From: Aminipila sp963524205
Lineage (GTDB): Bacteria; Bacillota; Clostridia; Peptostreptococcales; Anaerovoracaceae
NCBI GenBank assembly: GCA_963524205.1
Contig: CAURED010000014.1
Location: 1-64,000, forward strand
Length of the DNA: 64,000 nucleotides
Direction of reading: 5' to 3'
The position numbers were made by a program, and so were the translations under genes. Below the pieces are notes generated by a model, which ran no database searches, was not told the origin of the DNA, and saw only the letters and a list, made by a program, of their open reading frames with translations. Every line of letters begins with the position of its first letter. Position 1 is the first letter of the stretch. Positions 24,733 through 33,095 of this stretch are shown here, in pieces.

Positions 24733-25642
24733 AATGCTTATATATTTACTATTTTTAATAGGGATAGTTTTTGTTTATAGCAGGGATTTGATGAATTATA
24801 CTGCGAAGTTAAAATCAAAACACAGACTTAGAGAAAGAAGAAGGCAGCTAAAAGATCGTTCTAAGTTACAAAAGCATTTTGATTGTATTGCAAAGGCTAC
24901 ATTAAACATAAAAGGCTCGTATCTAATGATATTTATGAGCGGGGTGTATTTTGTTGTAATGCTTTTAGCTCACGGCAATTTACCCATAATGAGCTCAATA
25001 ATTTTAGCCACATCTATAGCAGCAGCGCCATATATGCTTCTTAGAATTAAATTTGAAGGAATAAGGAGAAAAAGCAGTTTTGAGGGAGAAATGATAGTCA
25101 GTAACTTCTTAAACCAGTATAGAATTGTAAATTTTAATGTCTATGAAGCATTAGAGAAACTACTTGAAGAAAGTAAAAACACGAAAGCCTCTAATCCATT
25201 TGTTTTAAAAATGCTTTTAGAACTAAGAAGTACAGGAAATCCGAAAGAAATAAAGAATGCCGTTAATAAGTTTGCAAGTGTAATCAACACAAATTGGAGC
25301 AGAATGTTTGCTTATAACATACAGCTTGCTGCAGAGAAAGGTATAAATGTATCTTTAGCTATTGAGGATATACTCATGCAGTTACGGGATGCAAGAACTA
25401 TTTTTGAAGAGCGAAAAAGGCTTAATTCAGAAGCAATGAGAATTGTAGTTTATATGATTCCCTTCTTATATGTCTTTACAGTGGTAATATCTTTAAGATA
25501 TATAGGCATGAGTTTTATTAAATTTATAGAAAATCAACTGTTCACAAAAGAAGGTTTTTTATTCTTTACAGTAAGCGGTGTAATGTTTTTAATAAATATT
25601 GCAATAATGGAGATTGTTAGCAGACAAAAGTTTGATTATTAA
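24704..25642 (+). CDS. TadB-like platform membrane protein
   Basis: A 312-residue membrane protein with an N-terminal hydrophobic segment (about 4-22), a pair at about 75-110 and two near the C-terminus (250-275, 285-305), enclosing a type II secretion F (T2SSF)-like cytoplasmic domain with the FLNQYRIVNFNVYEALEKLL region. This is the TadB place in Tad loci. Start ATG 24704 follows GAGGGGG; it overlaps cpaF by 29 nt. Confidence 0.72.
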   Translation: MKHIMEVLIEMLIYLLFLIGIVFVYSRDLMNYTAKLKSKHRLRERRRQLKDRSKLQKHFDCIAKATLNIKGSYLMIFMSGVYFVVMLLAHGNLPIMSSIILATSIAAAPYMLLRIKFEGIRRKSSFEGEMIVSNFLNQYRIVNFNVYEALEKLLEESKNTKASNPFVLKMLLELRSTGNPKEIKNAVNKFASVINTNWSRMFAYNIQLAAEKGINVSLAIEDILMQLRDARTIFEERKRLNSEAMRIVVYMIPFLYVFTVVISLRYIGMSFIKFIENQLFTKEGFLFFTVSGVMFLINIAIMEIVSRQKFDY

Positions 25643-25677
25643 TAGGATTTTATACTTAGTTTAGATTAGGGGGAGCA

Positions 25678-26331
25678 ATGAGTATTAATGCATTTTATGC
25701 CATAACAGTATGTTTATTTAGTACAGGAATCTACTTAATTTTATATAAAGAAAAAACTTATTTTAAGAGGGGATTAATAAGGACTTTAGAGTCCAAAGCT
25801 CAAAATTCAAAAATAAGATACAATTTGAATTACAAGGTGGGAGCATGGCAGAAGAAAAGACGAAATCAGATGGCAGATAAAGAGATTTATGAGGGCATAT
25901 CATTTCTAAGAAATATTATTTCAATAGACAGGGGGAAACAGGTTAGCACGGATTTTATAATAGAGCAACTTTCACAAAGAGAAGGGGCTTTGCAAAGCAT
26001 ATATATTAAGATGTTAAGCCTTCTTCGGGTAAATAAAAAGAAAGAAGCACAGCAGACGATGGCAGATAGTTTGGAAACACCTATAGGTAAAGAGTTTGCA
26101 GGATTATTACTACGATGGGATGAAATTAATCCACTTGAGCTCTCAGAAATTTTACTGTCACATCAAAAAAGTATAAAAGAAATAAGAATGACAGAGCAGA
26201 GGCGAAAAGATGAAATCATTAGTGATTTCTTATATTTCCCAGTAGTTTTTAATGTAATTTTAATTTTTATTAATTTTATTTACGTTGGATATTTTATTAA
26301 TCAAAAAGAAGTATTACAAATGCTTTTTTAG
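25678..26331 (+). CDS. Probable TadC-like platform protein (short)
   Basis: A 217-residue protein with one hydrophobic segment at each end (about 4-22 and 187-210) and a basic helical middle containing LRNIISIDRGKQVSTDFIIEQLSQ. Position after TadB and the layout suggest TadC, but it is shorter than usual (about 280-320 residues) and has fewer membrane segments. Sequence similarity to T2SSF is weak by eye, so the call rests mostly on position. RBS GGGGGAG precedes the ATG. Confidence 0.5.
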   Translation: MSINAFYAITVCLFSTGIYLILYKEKTYFKRGLIRTLESKAQNSKIRYNLNYKVGAWQKKRRNQMADKEIYEGISFLRNIISIDRGKQVSTDFIIEQLSQREGALQSIYIKMLSLLRVNKKKEAQQTMADSLETPIGKEFAGLLLRWDEINPLELSEILLSHQKSIKEIRMTEQRRKDEIISDFLYFPVVFNVILIFINFIYVGYFINQKEVLQMLF

Positions 26332-26366
26332 AAGATAATATTCAATTTGCTAAGGAGGGTAAATAA

Positions 26367-26513
26367 ATGAAACAGATAATAGTTTTAGCTGCTTTTATTG
26401 CATTAGGTATTTTTATTGCCGGAGTAGTTATGGGATTTAAGGAGGATGTGAATGGTATTGGTCAAAAAACTACTAAAGCAATAACTAACATATCCAATAG
26501 TATGATGAACTAG
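26367..26513 (+). CDS. 48-residue membrane mini-protein A (pilin-like candidate)
   Basis: An unlisted small gene with excellent AAGGAGG 8 nt before ATG and a TAG stop, encoding 48 residues. Residues 1-23 are hydrophobic after MKQ (MKQIIVLAAFIALGIFIAG), followed by a short polar tail ending in SNSMMN. It has the size and layout of a Flp-type pilin but no cleavable prepilin leader (no G/A-x4-E motif). It shares its N-terminal pattern with the next three proteins. It lies between the TadC-like and TadE-like genes, where pilin subunits are found. Confidence 0.7.
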   Translation: MKQIIVLAAFIALGIFIAGVVMGFKEDVNGIGQKTTKAITNISNSMMN

Positions 26514-26531
26514 GGGTTAAGGTAAGTGGTT

Positions 26532-26678
26532 ATGAAGCAGTATGTGGTTTTGATAAGCATGATTATGCTGGGAATATACATTTTTAATATTATAGCGGGA
26601 AACGGTGAGGGGACTATTAATTCTTCTTTGCAACATATTTGGCAACAAGGAGTTCTAATTAGAACGTATACTCCTTAG
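26532..26678 (+). CDS. 48-residue membrane mini-protein B (paralogue-like)
   Basis: A second unlisted small gene, also 48 residues, starting 18 nt after the first (ATG 26532; AAGG 9 nt upstream; an in-frame GTG at 26526 is possible). It begins MKQYVVLISMIMLGIYIF, aligning with MKQIIVLAAFIALGIFIA of protein A, then differs with tail HIWQQGVLIRTYTP. Probably arose by duplication of the membrane segment with a new tail. Function unknown. Confidence 0.62.
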   Translation: MKQYVVLISMIMLGIYIFNIIAGNGEGTINSSLQHIWQQGVLIRTYTP

Positions 26679-26704
26679 GTAGTTTGCCAGGAAAGTAGTA
26701 TAAA

Positions 26705-27109
26705 ATGAAACAATTTATTGTGTTGATGGGGGTATTACCGATCTTAGTAATTTTTATGTTACAAATGGGGTTAGATCAAAAAAATAGCCAAATTACTTCT
26801 ATCATTCAGGCTTCTGTATACGCCGCAAAGGAGGATGCTAAACAAGAAGGCTGTTTTACAAAAGAAATTAAAGAAGAGCTGAAAAATGATATAACTAGGC
26901 TTACAGGTATTACTTCAGAAAAGATAAATATTGAAACAGACAGCAAAGTAAAATATAGGTATAGTAATGGTGAAGAAAGATTAATTCATTACAAAATCAC
27001 TGTAAAAATTGATGAATTAATGGCTGCTAGCAATATCTATGGGATTTCTGATGAGGACAATAGGTATAACTATGTTATAGAAAGTTATACGGCTAGTGAA
27101 AAAATTTAA
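26705..27109 (+). CDS. TadE-like membrane protein 1
   Basis: A 134-residue protein with N-terminal MKQFIVLMGVLPILVIFMLQ membrane segment followed by a 110-residue extracytoplasmic part (QITSIIQASVYAAKEDAKQEG resembles the alpha-helical start of pseudopilin-like domains). It sits in the place of TadE/TadF minor pilins. No prepilin cleavage motif. RBS AGGAAAG upstream. Start MKQ pattern is shared with the two mini-proteins before it. Confidence 0.55.
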   Translation: MKQFIVLMGVLPILVIFMLQMGLDQKNSQITSIIQASVYAAKEDAKQEGCFTKEIKEELKNDITRLTGITSEKINIETDSKVKYRYSNGEERLIHYKITVKIDELMAASNIYGISDEDNRYNYVIESYTASEKI

Positions 27110-27149
27110 TTATCAGTACTAGCATAGAAGTTTTTTAGGTGGGCAAAAT

Positions 27150-27593
27150 ATGAAAGTGTTTATTGTTTTTATAGGAATATTTATGGTAAGCGTTTCTGCA
27201 GTTGTATATCAGGGTGATTTAGGAACTTATGGACATGAGCAGTTATTGATAAAAGAAGCTGCAGAGGAATGCGCAGCAGGGTCATCATTATTTTTAGACG
27301 ATGATGAATTTTCAAAAGGAAACATAGTATTTGATTATGAAAAAGGGGTAAATTATACAGAAAAATATCTGGCATACATAACAAGAAATTCAAAAGCTTT
27401 GTCAAATGAAATGGTACATTATAAAATGGAGTTTGAAGATGAAAAAAGAGGATATTCTCCTTCAAATGTAGAAAAAATACCTGCAATAACTGTAAGAATA
27501 TCGGTAGCCACAGAAGATCTATTTCGAGTACCTTTCATAGAAGTGACAAGTTTGGAAAGAAGCGCGCGATATGAATTGCCAGAGGAAAAATAG
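27150..27593 (+). CDS. TadE/F-like membrane protein 2
   Basis: A 147-residue protein with N-terminal segment MKVFIVFIGIFMVSVSAVVY and an extracytoplasmic part with EQLLIKEAAEECAAGSSLF, a helical run like that in TadE-type proteins, then a beta-rich C-terminal half. One Cys only. Its end overlaps the following hydrolase gene by 23 nt, so the two are coupled. Confidence 0.55.
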   Translation: MKVFIVFIGIFMVSVSAVVYQGDLGTYGHEQLLIKEAAEECAAGSSLFLDDDEFSKGNIVFDYEKGVNYTEKYLAYITRNSKALSNEMVHYKMEFEDEKRGYSPSNVEKIPAITVRISVATEDLFRVPFIEVTSLERSARYELPEEK

Positions 27594-28503
27594 CAATAAT
27601 TTTTTTATAAGGGCGACAATTGGTGCAATTGTCGCTTTTTCTATTCTTTGGATTGCCATTGATGAGTCAGAGCAACATCCTGTTTATAAACCAGAATATA
27701 ATAGAGATTCTTTGGATTATATCTTTGAAGATATAAGGACAGCAGGAGAATTTGGGCAAAAGGAAAATCATCATAAATTGGAATTAACGGAGGAGGAATA
27801 TGAAGCTATCTTTAGGCAAACTGGTTTAGGAAAACCGGCGGTAGATTATATTATTGAAAATAAGAAAGACTATGAAAGTGAAATTAAAAATTTCCAGAAA
27901 ATATTTTTTGACGGTTATCCTTATACTTGTGCTAAAATAGGAGTGTTAACATACAATGAGCGAATGAGAGATAAAAATGGTAAAAAGATAAAAGGATATG
28001 AAATTGTTGATTTGCAGCCGGGAGATGTACTGGTGAATCTGTCCACACATACTATGGGATATAGACATGGTCACTGTGGAATTGTTGTTAGCAAATCTGC
28101 TAAAGGCAAGGAAGCTAAAACAATAGAGGCAATTTATATGGGTGAACCTACTGAGTACCAGACTACAGCAAAATGGCGTTCTTGTCCAACTCTTGTGCAT
28201 CTAAGAATTTCTGAAGAAGCAGCAAAGTCGAAAGGGTATACACAGGCAGAACTGGGAGAATTACTAGCAGAGTATGTAGAAGAGAAATGCTTAGATATAA
28301 AGTATGGAATTCTTCCTGAATTATCTAACATTAAAAGTGATGAACTCCGTAGTACTAACTGTTCTCATTTGATTTGGTATGTTTACAAACAGTTTGGTTA
28401 TGATGTTGATAGTGACGGAGGTATAATTGTCACTCCTGCAGATATAGCCTCAAGTGATTTGTTTGAAATTGTACAGATATATGGAATTAATCCAGACTTT
28501 TAG
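27571..28503 (+). CDS. Membrane-anchored permuted papain-like (YiiX/C92-type) hydrolase
   Basis: A 310-residue protein with an N-terminal membrane anchor (about 13-30) and a C-terminal permuted NlpC/P60-like domain: the histidine comes first (LQPGDVLVN then RHGHCGIVVS) and the catalytic cysteine later (TNCSHLIWYVY). This order is typical of the YiiX/YebB C92 group; enzymes of this superfamily cut peptidoglycan peptides or lipids. Being outside the membrane and last in the Tad-like operon, it could open the cell wall for the assembled fibre; that is inference. It overlaps the upstream gene; cobT follows 11 nt later. Confidence 0.68.
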   Translation: MNCQRKNSNNFFIRATIGAIVAFSILWIAIDESEQHPVYKPEYNRDSLDYIFEDIRTAGEFGQKENHHKLELTEEEYEAIFRQTGLGKPAVDYIIENKKDYESEIKNFQKIFFDGYPYTCAKIGVLTYNERMRDKNGKKIKGYEIVDLQPGDVLVNLSTHTMGYRHGHCGIVVSKSAKGKEAKTIEAIYMGEPTEYQTTAKWRSCPTLVHLRISEEAAKSKGYTQAELGELLAEYVEEKCLDIKYGILPELSNIKSDELRSTNCSHLIWYVYKQFGYDVDSDGGIIVTPADIASSDLFEIVQIYGINPDF

Positions 28504-28514
28504 GAGGAAAGCAG

Positions 28515-29585
28515 ATGAAAACATTAGATGAAGTTTTAAAGGGTATTAAAGGAGCAGATGAAAAAGCTGTAGAGGAAGCACATAAACACATGGATAGTTT
28601 AATTAAGCCTCTTGGTAGTTTGGGAAAACTTGAAACCATGGCAGTTAAAATGGCAGGCATTACAGGCAAGGTTAATAATAGTGTAGAAAAAAAATGCTCC
28701 ATAGTAATGGTAGCAGATAATGGTATATGTGCCGAAGGAGTTGCAGGAACTCCGCAGGATATAACATTAATTCAGGGAATGAATATGACAAAAGGCATCT
28801 GCGGTATGGGAGTATTATCAGCACATGCAGGAGCAGATATAAAGGTCGTGGACATAGGTATTATGTCTGATTATAACAATGATAAAGTGTACAACAGAAA
28901 AATAAAATATGGTACAGATAACTTTGCTAAAGGACCTGCCATGAGTCGTGAAGAAGCTATAAAAGCTATAGAAGTTGGGATAGAAATGGTTGGGCTGGCT
29001 GTTTCAGAAGGATACCAGCTTATTGGTACGGGAGAAATGGGGATTGGAAATACTAGTTCAACAAGTGCCGTATTTATGACTATGACAGGAGAATCATCTG
29101 AAAATGCCGTTGGTAAAGGTGGAGGCCTTACAGATGAAGCTCTAATACATAAAAAACAGGTTATAAGTGATGCCATTAAACTGAATAATCCAGATCCAAA
29201 AGATCCTATTGATGTACTTTCAAAGGTGGGGGGGCTTGATATTGCCGGTATGGTGGGATGTTTCTTAGGTGCAGCATATTTTAGAGTTCCGATTGTTATT
29301 GATGGTGTAATATCAGCACTTTCCGCTTATGTAGCAGCACAAATGAATCCCTCAGTAAAGGACTTTATTTTCTCAAGCCATAAATCAAAAGAGCCAGTTT
29401 ATGATTTGATTTTTAAAGAACTTGAAATGGAGCCAATTTTGGAAATGGATATGAGATTGGGTGAGGGCACAGGATGTGCGTTAGCCTTTCATATCATATC
29501 AGCATCATGTGCTGTTATGAATAACATGGCTACATTTGATGATATAAAATATGATCAATCCTATAGAATAGACATTAGAAAATAA
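28515..29585 (+). CDS. cobT: Nicotinate-nucleotide:dimethylbenzimidazole phosphoribosyltransferase
   Basis: Makes alpha-ribazole phosphate, the lower-ligand nucleotide of cobalamin. The 356-residue sequence shows IKPLGSLGKLE near the start, VMVADNGICAEGV, GTGEMGIGNTSS and the C-terminal LGEGTGC with the catalytic Glu. It is the only cobalamin gene in the window, and no cobalamin riboswitch precedes it. AGGAGG lies 7 nt upstream. It follows the Tad-like operon by 11 nt, probably by read-through rather than shared function. Confidence 0.94.
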   Translation: MKTLDEVLKGIKGADEKAVEEAHKHMDSLIKPLGSLGKLETMAVKMAGITGKVNNSVEKKCSIVMVADNGICAEGVAGTPQDITLIQGMNMTKGICGMGVLSAHAGADIKVVDIGIMSDYNNDKVYNRKIKYGTDNFAKGPAMSREEAIKAIEVGIEMVGLAVSEGYQLIGTGEMGIGNTSSTSAVFMTMTGESSENAVGKGGGLTDEALIHKKQVISDAIKLNNPDPKDPIDVLSKVGGLDIAGMVGCFLGAAYFRVPIVIDGVISALSAYVAAQMNPSVKDFIFSSHKSKEPVYDLIFKELEMEPILEMDMRLGEGTGCALAFHIISASCAVMNNMATFDDIKYDQSYRIDIRK

Positions 29586-29599
29586 GTAAATTTTAGGGG

Positions 29600-29627
29600 T
29601 TGAAAAAAAGTATTCAAGTGATATAAT
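29600..29627 (+). promoter_or_regulatory. Promoter of the thrS T-box transcript
   Basis: TTGAAA (29600-29605) and TATAAT (29622-29627) spaced 16 nt, directly upstream of the T-box leader. Confidence 0.7.
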
Positions 29628-29649
29628 TGAATTTAGTTTAATATTTTTA

Positions 29650-29924
29650 ACGCGTTGATGAGAAGAGTAAAATGGGAAACATTTACAGAGAGAAGCCGGA
29701 GGCTGGAAAGGCTTTAATAAAAACCATTTGAAAACTACCTCGGAGTGGCCCCAATCAGGTCCGGTGATTCCGTTATAATCAAGAAGAGTGGTTTTGTAAA
29801 ATCTTAGAACATATATCACAAAATAAAGGATATATTGAATAGGAGATTACTAAGCAATTAGGGTGGAACCGCGAGAACAGATAACTCGTCCCTTTCTGCA
29901 GTTTGTGCAGGAGGGGATTTTTTA
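29650..29924 (+). promoter_or_regulatory. T-box riboswitch (tRNA-Thr) upstream of thrS
   Basis: The leader carries the conserved T-box sequence AGGGTGGAACCGCG (29860-29873), whose core pairs with the free 3' end of uncharged tRNA, a stem I region with AGAGAGAAGCCGGAGG (about 29684), and Thr codons ACT/ACC at 29734-29739 in the likely specifier region. The intrinsic terminator is CCCTTTCTGCA...TGCAGGAGGGG with a T-run (29889-29924). When tRNA-Thr is uncharged the antiterminator forms and thrS is read. The exact specifier was not proved by folding. Confidence 0.9.
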
Positions 29925-29983
29925 TTGCAGAATGATCTCACCTGCTGAATCAAAAAATAATTTTAACAGGAGGAATTGGTTAA

Positions 29984-31948
29984 ATGAAGATTACATTAAA
30001 AGATGGCTCTTTTAAAGAGTACAGTGAATCAAAAGCTGTTATAGATATAGCAGCAGATATTAGCGAAGGCCTTGCTAGAATGGCATGTGCAGGTGAAGTT
30101 AATGGTGAAGTAGTAGATTTAAGAACTGTTATTGATAAGGATTGTGAGTTAAGCATTTTAACAGCAAATGACCCAAAAGGACTTGCTGCCTACCGTCATA
30201 CTTGCTCACATGTTCTTGCTGAAGCAGTAAAGCGACTATATCCTGAAGCAAAGCTTGCAATTGGACCTTCAATTGATACTGGATACTACTATGATTTTGA
30301 GCATGAACCGTTTTCCAGAGAAGATTTAGATAAGATTGAAGCAGAAATGAAGAAAATCATAAAAGAAGGTAATAAACTTGAAATGTTTACCATGCCAAGA
30401 GCAGAAGCTATCAAATTTATGGAAGAAAAGGGAGAGCCTTACAAGGTTGAATTGATTCAGGATTTACCTGAAGATGCTGTTATTTCTTTCTATAGTCAGG
30501 GTGAATTTGTAGATTTATGTGCAGGTCCTCATCTGATGACAACAAAGCCAATTAAGGCATTTAAGCTTATTTCATCTTCTGGTGCTTACTGGAGAGGTAG
30601 CGAAAAGAACAAGATGCTTACTAGAATTTATGGTACAGCATTTACAAAGAAGGAAGAACTAAACGAATACTTGGTTTATCTTGAAGACATCAAAAAGCGC
30701 GACCACAATAAGTTAGGCCGTGAAATGGAATTATTTGCAACTGTTGACGTTATTGGCCAGGGACTTCCTCTATTAATGCCAAAGGGTGCAAAGATGATTC
30801 AAACATTACAAAGATGGGTTGAAGATGAAGAAGAAAGAAGAGGCTATGTTAGAACAAAGACTCCGCTTATGGCAAAGAGAGAATTATATATTATTTCTGA
30901 CCATTGGGCACATTACAAGGAAGGTATGTTTGTATTAGGTAATGATGAAGATGAAAATGCAGAAGTATTTGCACTTCGTCCTATGACATGTCCGTTCCAG
31001 TATTATGTGTATAAGCAGAGTCAAAAATCTTATAGAGATTTGCCTTTACGTTATGGCGAAACTTCAACATTATTCAGAAACGAAGATTCTGGTGAAATGC
31101 ACGGACTAACTCGTGTTCGTCAGTTTACTATTTCAGAGGGTCACTTAATCGTTAGACCGGATCAGATTGAAGAGGAATTTAAAGCATGTGTAGACCTTGC
31201 TAAATATTGCCTGACTACTTTAGGTTTGGAAGGCGATGTAACCTACCAGATGTCAAAGTGGGACCCTAAGAATACTGAAAAGTACATGGGTACACCAGAG
31301 ATGTGGGATGAAGTTCAGGATATGATGAGAAATATATTGAATCATATAGGTATAGAATTTACTGAAGCAGAAGGCGAAGCTGCTTTTTATGGTCCTAAGC
31401 TTGACATTCAGGCTAAGAATGTTTATGGCAAGGAAGATACTATGATTACTATTCAGCTTGACATGTTTCTTGCAGAACGTTTCGATATGTCTTATGTGGA
31501 TAAGGATGGAGAAAAGAAAAGACCTTACATCATTCATAGAACCTCCATGGGATGCTATGAAAGAACTCTTGCATGGCTTATTGAAAAATATGCAGGTAAG
31601 TTTCCAACTTGGCTTTGCCCTGAACAAGTACGTATCTTACCTATTTCTGAAAAGTATCATGATTATGCAAAGCATGTTAAGGAAGAACTTCAAAAGAATG
31701 GCATACTTGTAACTATCGATGAAAGAAGTGAAAAGATTGGTTATAAGATTCGTGAAACTAGACTAGCAAGAGTTCCTTACATGCTGGTCGTAGGTCAGAA
31801 GGAAGCAGAAGAAGGTGTTGTTTCTGTAAGAAGTCGTTTCAATGGGGACGAAGGTCAGAAGCCGCTTCAACAGTTTATTAGTGAGATTTGCGAAGAAATC
31901 AGAACAAAAGAAATCAAGCAGATTAATGTAGAAGAGGAAGAAAAATAG
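29984..31948 (+). CDS. thrS: Threonyl-tRNA synthetase
   Basis: Charges tRNA-Thr. The 654 residues contain the TGS domain (1-63), the editing domain with HTCSHVLAEA and the later HxxxC-type zinc pair (FVDLCAGPHL), the class II catalytic core (motif 2 FRNEDSGEMHGLTRVRQF, motif 3 near GMGC-like GCYERTLAWLIEKY), and the anticodon-binding domain at the C-terminus. Length and order are complete. AGGAGG lies upstream of ATG 29984. Expression is governed by the T-box leader. Confidence 0.97.
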   Translation: MKITLKDGSFKEYSESKAVIDIAADISEGLARMACAGEVNGEVVDLRTVIDKDCELSILTANDPKGLAAYRHTCSHVLAEAVKRLYPEAKLAIGPSIDTGYYYDFEHEPFSREDLDKIEAEMKKIIKEGNKLEMFTMPRAEAIKFMEEKGEPYKVELIQDLPEDAVISFYSQGEFVDLCAGPHLMTTKPIKAFKLISSSGAYWRGSEKNKMLTRIYGTAFTKKEELNEYLVYLEDIKKRDHNKLGREMELFATVDVIGQGLPLLMPKGAKMIQTLQRWVEDEEERRGYVRTKTPLMAKRELYIISDHWAHYKEGMFVLGNDEDENAEVFALRPMTCPFQYYVYKQSQKSYRDLPLRYGETSTLFRNEDSGEMHGLTRVRQFTISEGHLIVRPDQIEEEFKACVDLAKYCLTTLGLEGDVTYQMSKWDPKNTEKYMGTPEMWDEVQDMMRNILNHIGIEFTEAEGEAAFYGPKLDIQAKNVYGKEDTMITIQLDMFLAERFDMSYVDKDGEKKRPYIIHRTSMGCYERTLAWLIEKYAGKFPTWLCPEQVRILPISEKYHDYAKHVKEELQKNGILVTIDERSEKIGYKIRETRLARVPYMLVVGQKEAEEGVVSVRSRFNGDEGQKPLQQFISEICEEIRTKEIKQINVEEEEK

Positions 31949-31982
31949 TCTTTTTATAACTATGTATTCTAAAACAAATTTA

Positions 31983-32027
31983 AAACCGTTGGTATTCAAT
32001 AATTTGGATTCCAACGGTTTATTTTTT
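31983..32027. terminator. Terminator between thrS and the convergent PHP gene
   Basis: Inverted repeat AAACCGTTGG...CCAACGGTTT followed by ATTTTTTT, with an A-rich left flank; serves both directions. Confidence 0.85.
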
Positions 32028-32735
32028 TGATAGTGTATCTAGTATTGATTTTATATTTTTTTGAGCAACCTGAATAGTATGTACAGGCTCACTGATATCT
32101 TGAAGGTAATGTGCATCTGAGGAAGTTATAATGTTACAGGATAATAGAATAGGATTAGATTTTGTTAACTCTTCCGATTTTTTTAAATCTTTATATTCTA
32201 CACATTTAAATTTACTGTCCAGAGGAATGAAACCTAGATTAGAAATAATACTGGTGGAATCTTTATCTAAATGTGCAGGAATGATAATACCATTATATTC
32301 AGTGACCAATTCCCATAGAGAGTCCAGAGAAATATCTGTACTGTTAATAAGTAGATTTTGTATATTTCCAATTATCTTATCCTGAGAACTACAAAGAAGC
32401 TGTTCACCAAATATTTTCTCATTGTTTTTTATGGGAAGTAAATGTTTATATACATAATCATCAAAATGTAATGCGGAAGTTAAATCATAAAATAAGCATA
32501 GCACATGAACTTCTTCAGAAGTTGTAAGTTCCATTCCAGGAATCACGAGCAAATCATAGACTTGTGCAGCTTCCATAACAGAGGCACAATTTTTACAGGA
32601 ATTATGGTCTGTTATAGCAATAACATCCAATTGTTTAAGTGCTGACATAGCAGCTATGTTTTGAGGTGTCATATCATTATCCCCACAAGGAGAAAGACAG
32701 GAATGAATATGGAAATCATAAGATAAATTTATCAT
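32019..32735 (-). CDS. PHP-domain metal-dependent phosphoesterase
   Basis: A 238-residue PHP-domain protein: metal-binding DFHIHSCLSPCGD, AITDHNS, IPGMELTTSEEVHVLCLF and ITSSDAHYL carry the conserved His, Asp and Glu residues. Relatives hydrolyse phosphate esters, including nucleotides such as pAp. It is the last gene of a leftward set with two DRTGG-like proteins, a sensory-type hydrogenase and an ATPase. This neighbourhood recurs with hydrogenases in clostridia as I recall it. It overlaps the preceding gene by 4 nt. The substrate is unknown. Confidence 0.85.
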   Translation of the reverse strand: MINLSYDFHIHSCLSPCGDNDMTPQNIAAMSALKQLDVIAITDHNSCKNCASVMEAAQVYDLLVIPGMELTTSEEVHVLCLFYDLTSALHFDDYVYKHLLPIKNNEKIFGEQLLCSSQDKIIGNIQNLLINSTDISLDSLWELVTEYNGIIIPAHLDKDSTSIISNLGFIPLDSKFKCVEYKDLKKSEELTKSNPILLSCNIITSSDAHYLQDISEPVHTIQVAQKNIKSILDTLSKK

Positions 32736-33076
32736 ATTATATACTCCAGAATTAATTGATGTACTTTAAGAGCTGCATCAAAAATGGGTAACTCAGTATA
32801 CATGACAGTTATGTTATGCTCTTTTGCTTTATTTAAAGTAGCATCATCTAATGTAATACCTTCAGCAAATATGATGCAGGCAGCTTCAGCGAGAGAAGCA
32901 ACGGCTAAGGTGTTAGAATTTCCCATAACAGTCACCCATACACAGCCTGTTGGAGCTTTACCCATGGCTATGCTCAAAAGGTCACAGCAGAAAGGCTTTG
33001 TTATGGAGAAATTACCATTCCCACCATCATTCGCTAATGTAAATATGTTCTTGGAAATTAATTGATTTATGTTCAT
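32732..33076 (-). CDS. DRTGG-domain protein
   Basis: A 114-residue single-domain protein of the DRTGG type, related to regulatory domains found next to CBS domains. The Gly-rich stretch KAPTGCVWVTVMGNSNTLAVASLA and the segment AACIIFAEGI resemble the second DRTGG-like protein at 34957-35313. No catalytic motif. I start at ATG 33076, with AAAGG upstream, because the longer frame extends into the hydrogenase gene end. Function is thought to be ligand sensing, not proved. Confidence 0.65.
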   Translation of the reverse strand: MNINQLISKNIFTLANDGGNGNFSITKPFCCDLLSIAMGKAPTGCVWVTVMGNSNTLAVASLAEAACIIFAEGITLDDATLNKAKEHNITVMYTELPIFDAALKVHQLILEYII

Positions 33077-33095
33077 ATTATCACAACCTTTTTTG

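Noticed and set aside
28515..29585. Cobalamin riboswitch upstream of cobT
   Set aside because: cobT begins 11 nt after the hydrolase gene; there is no room for a leader.
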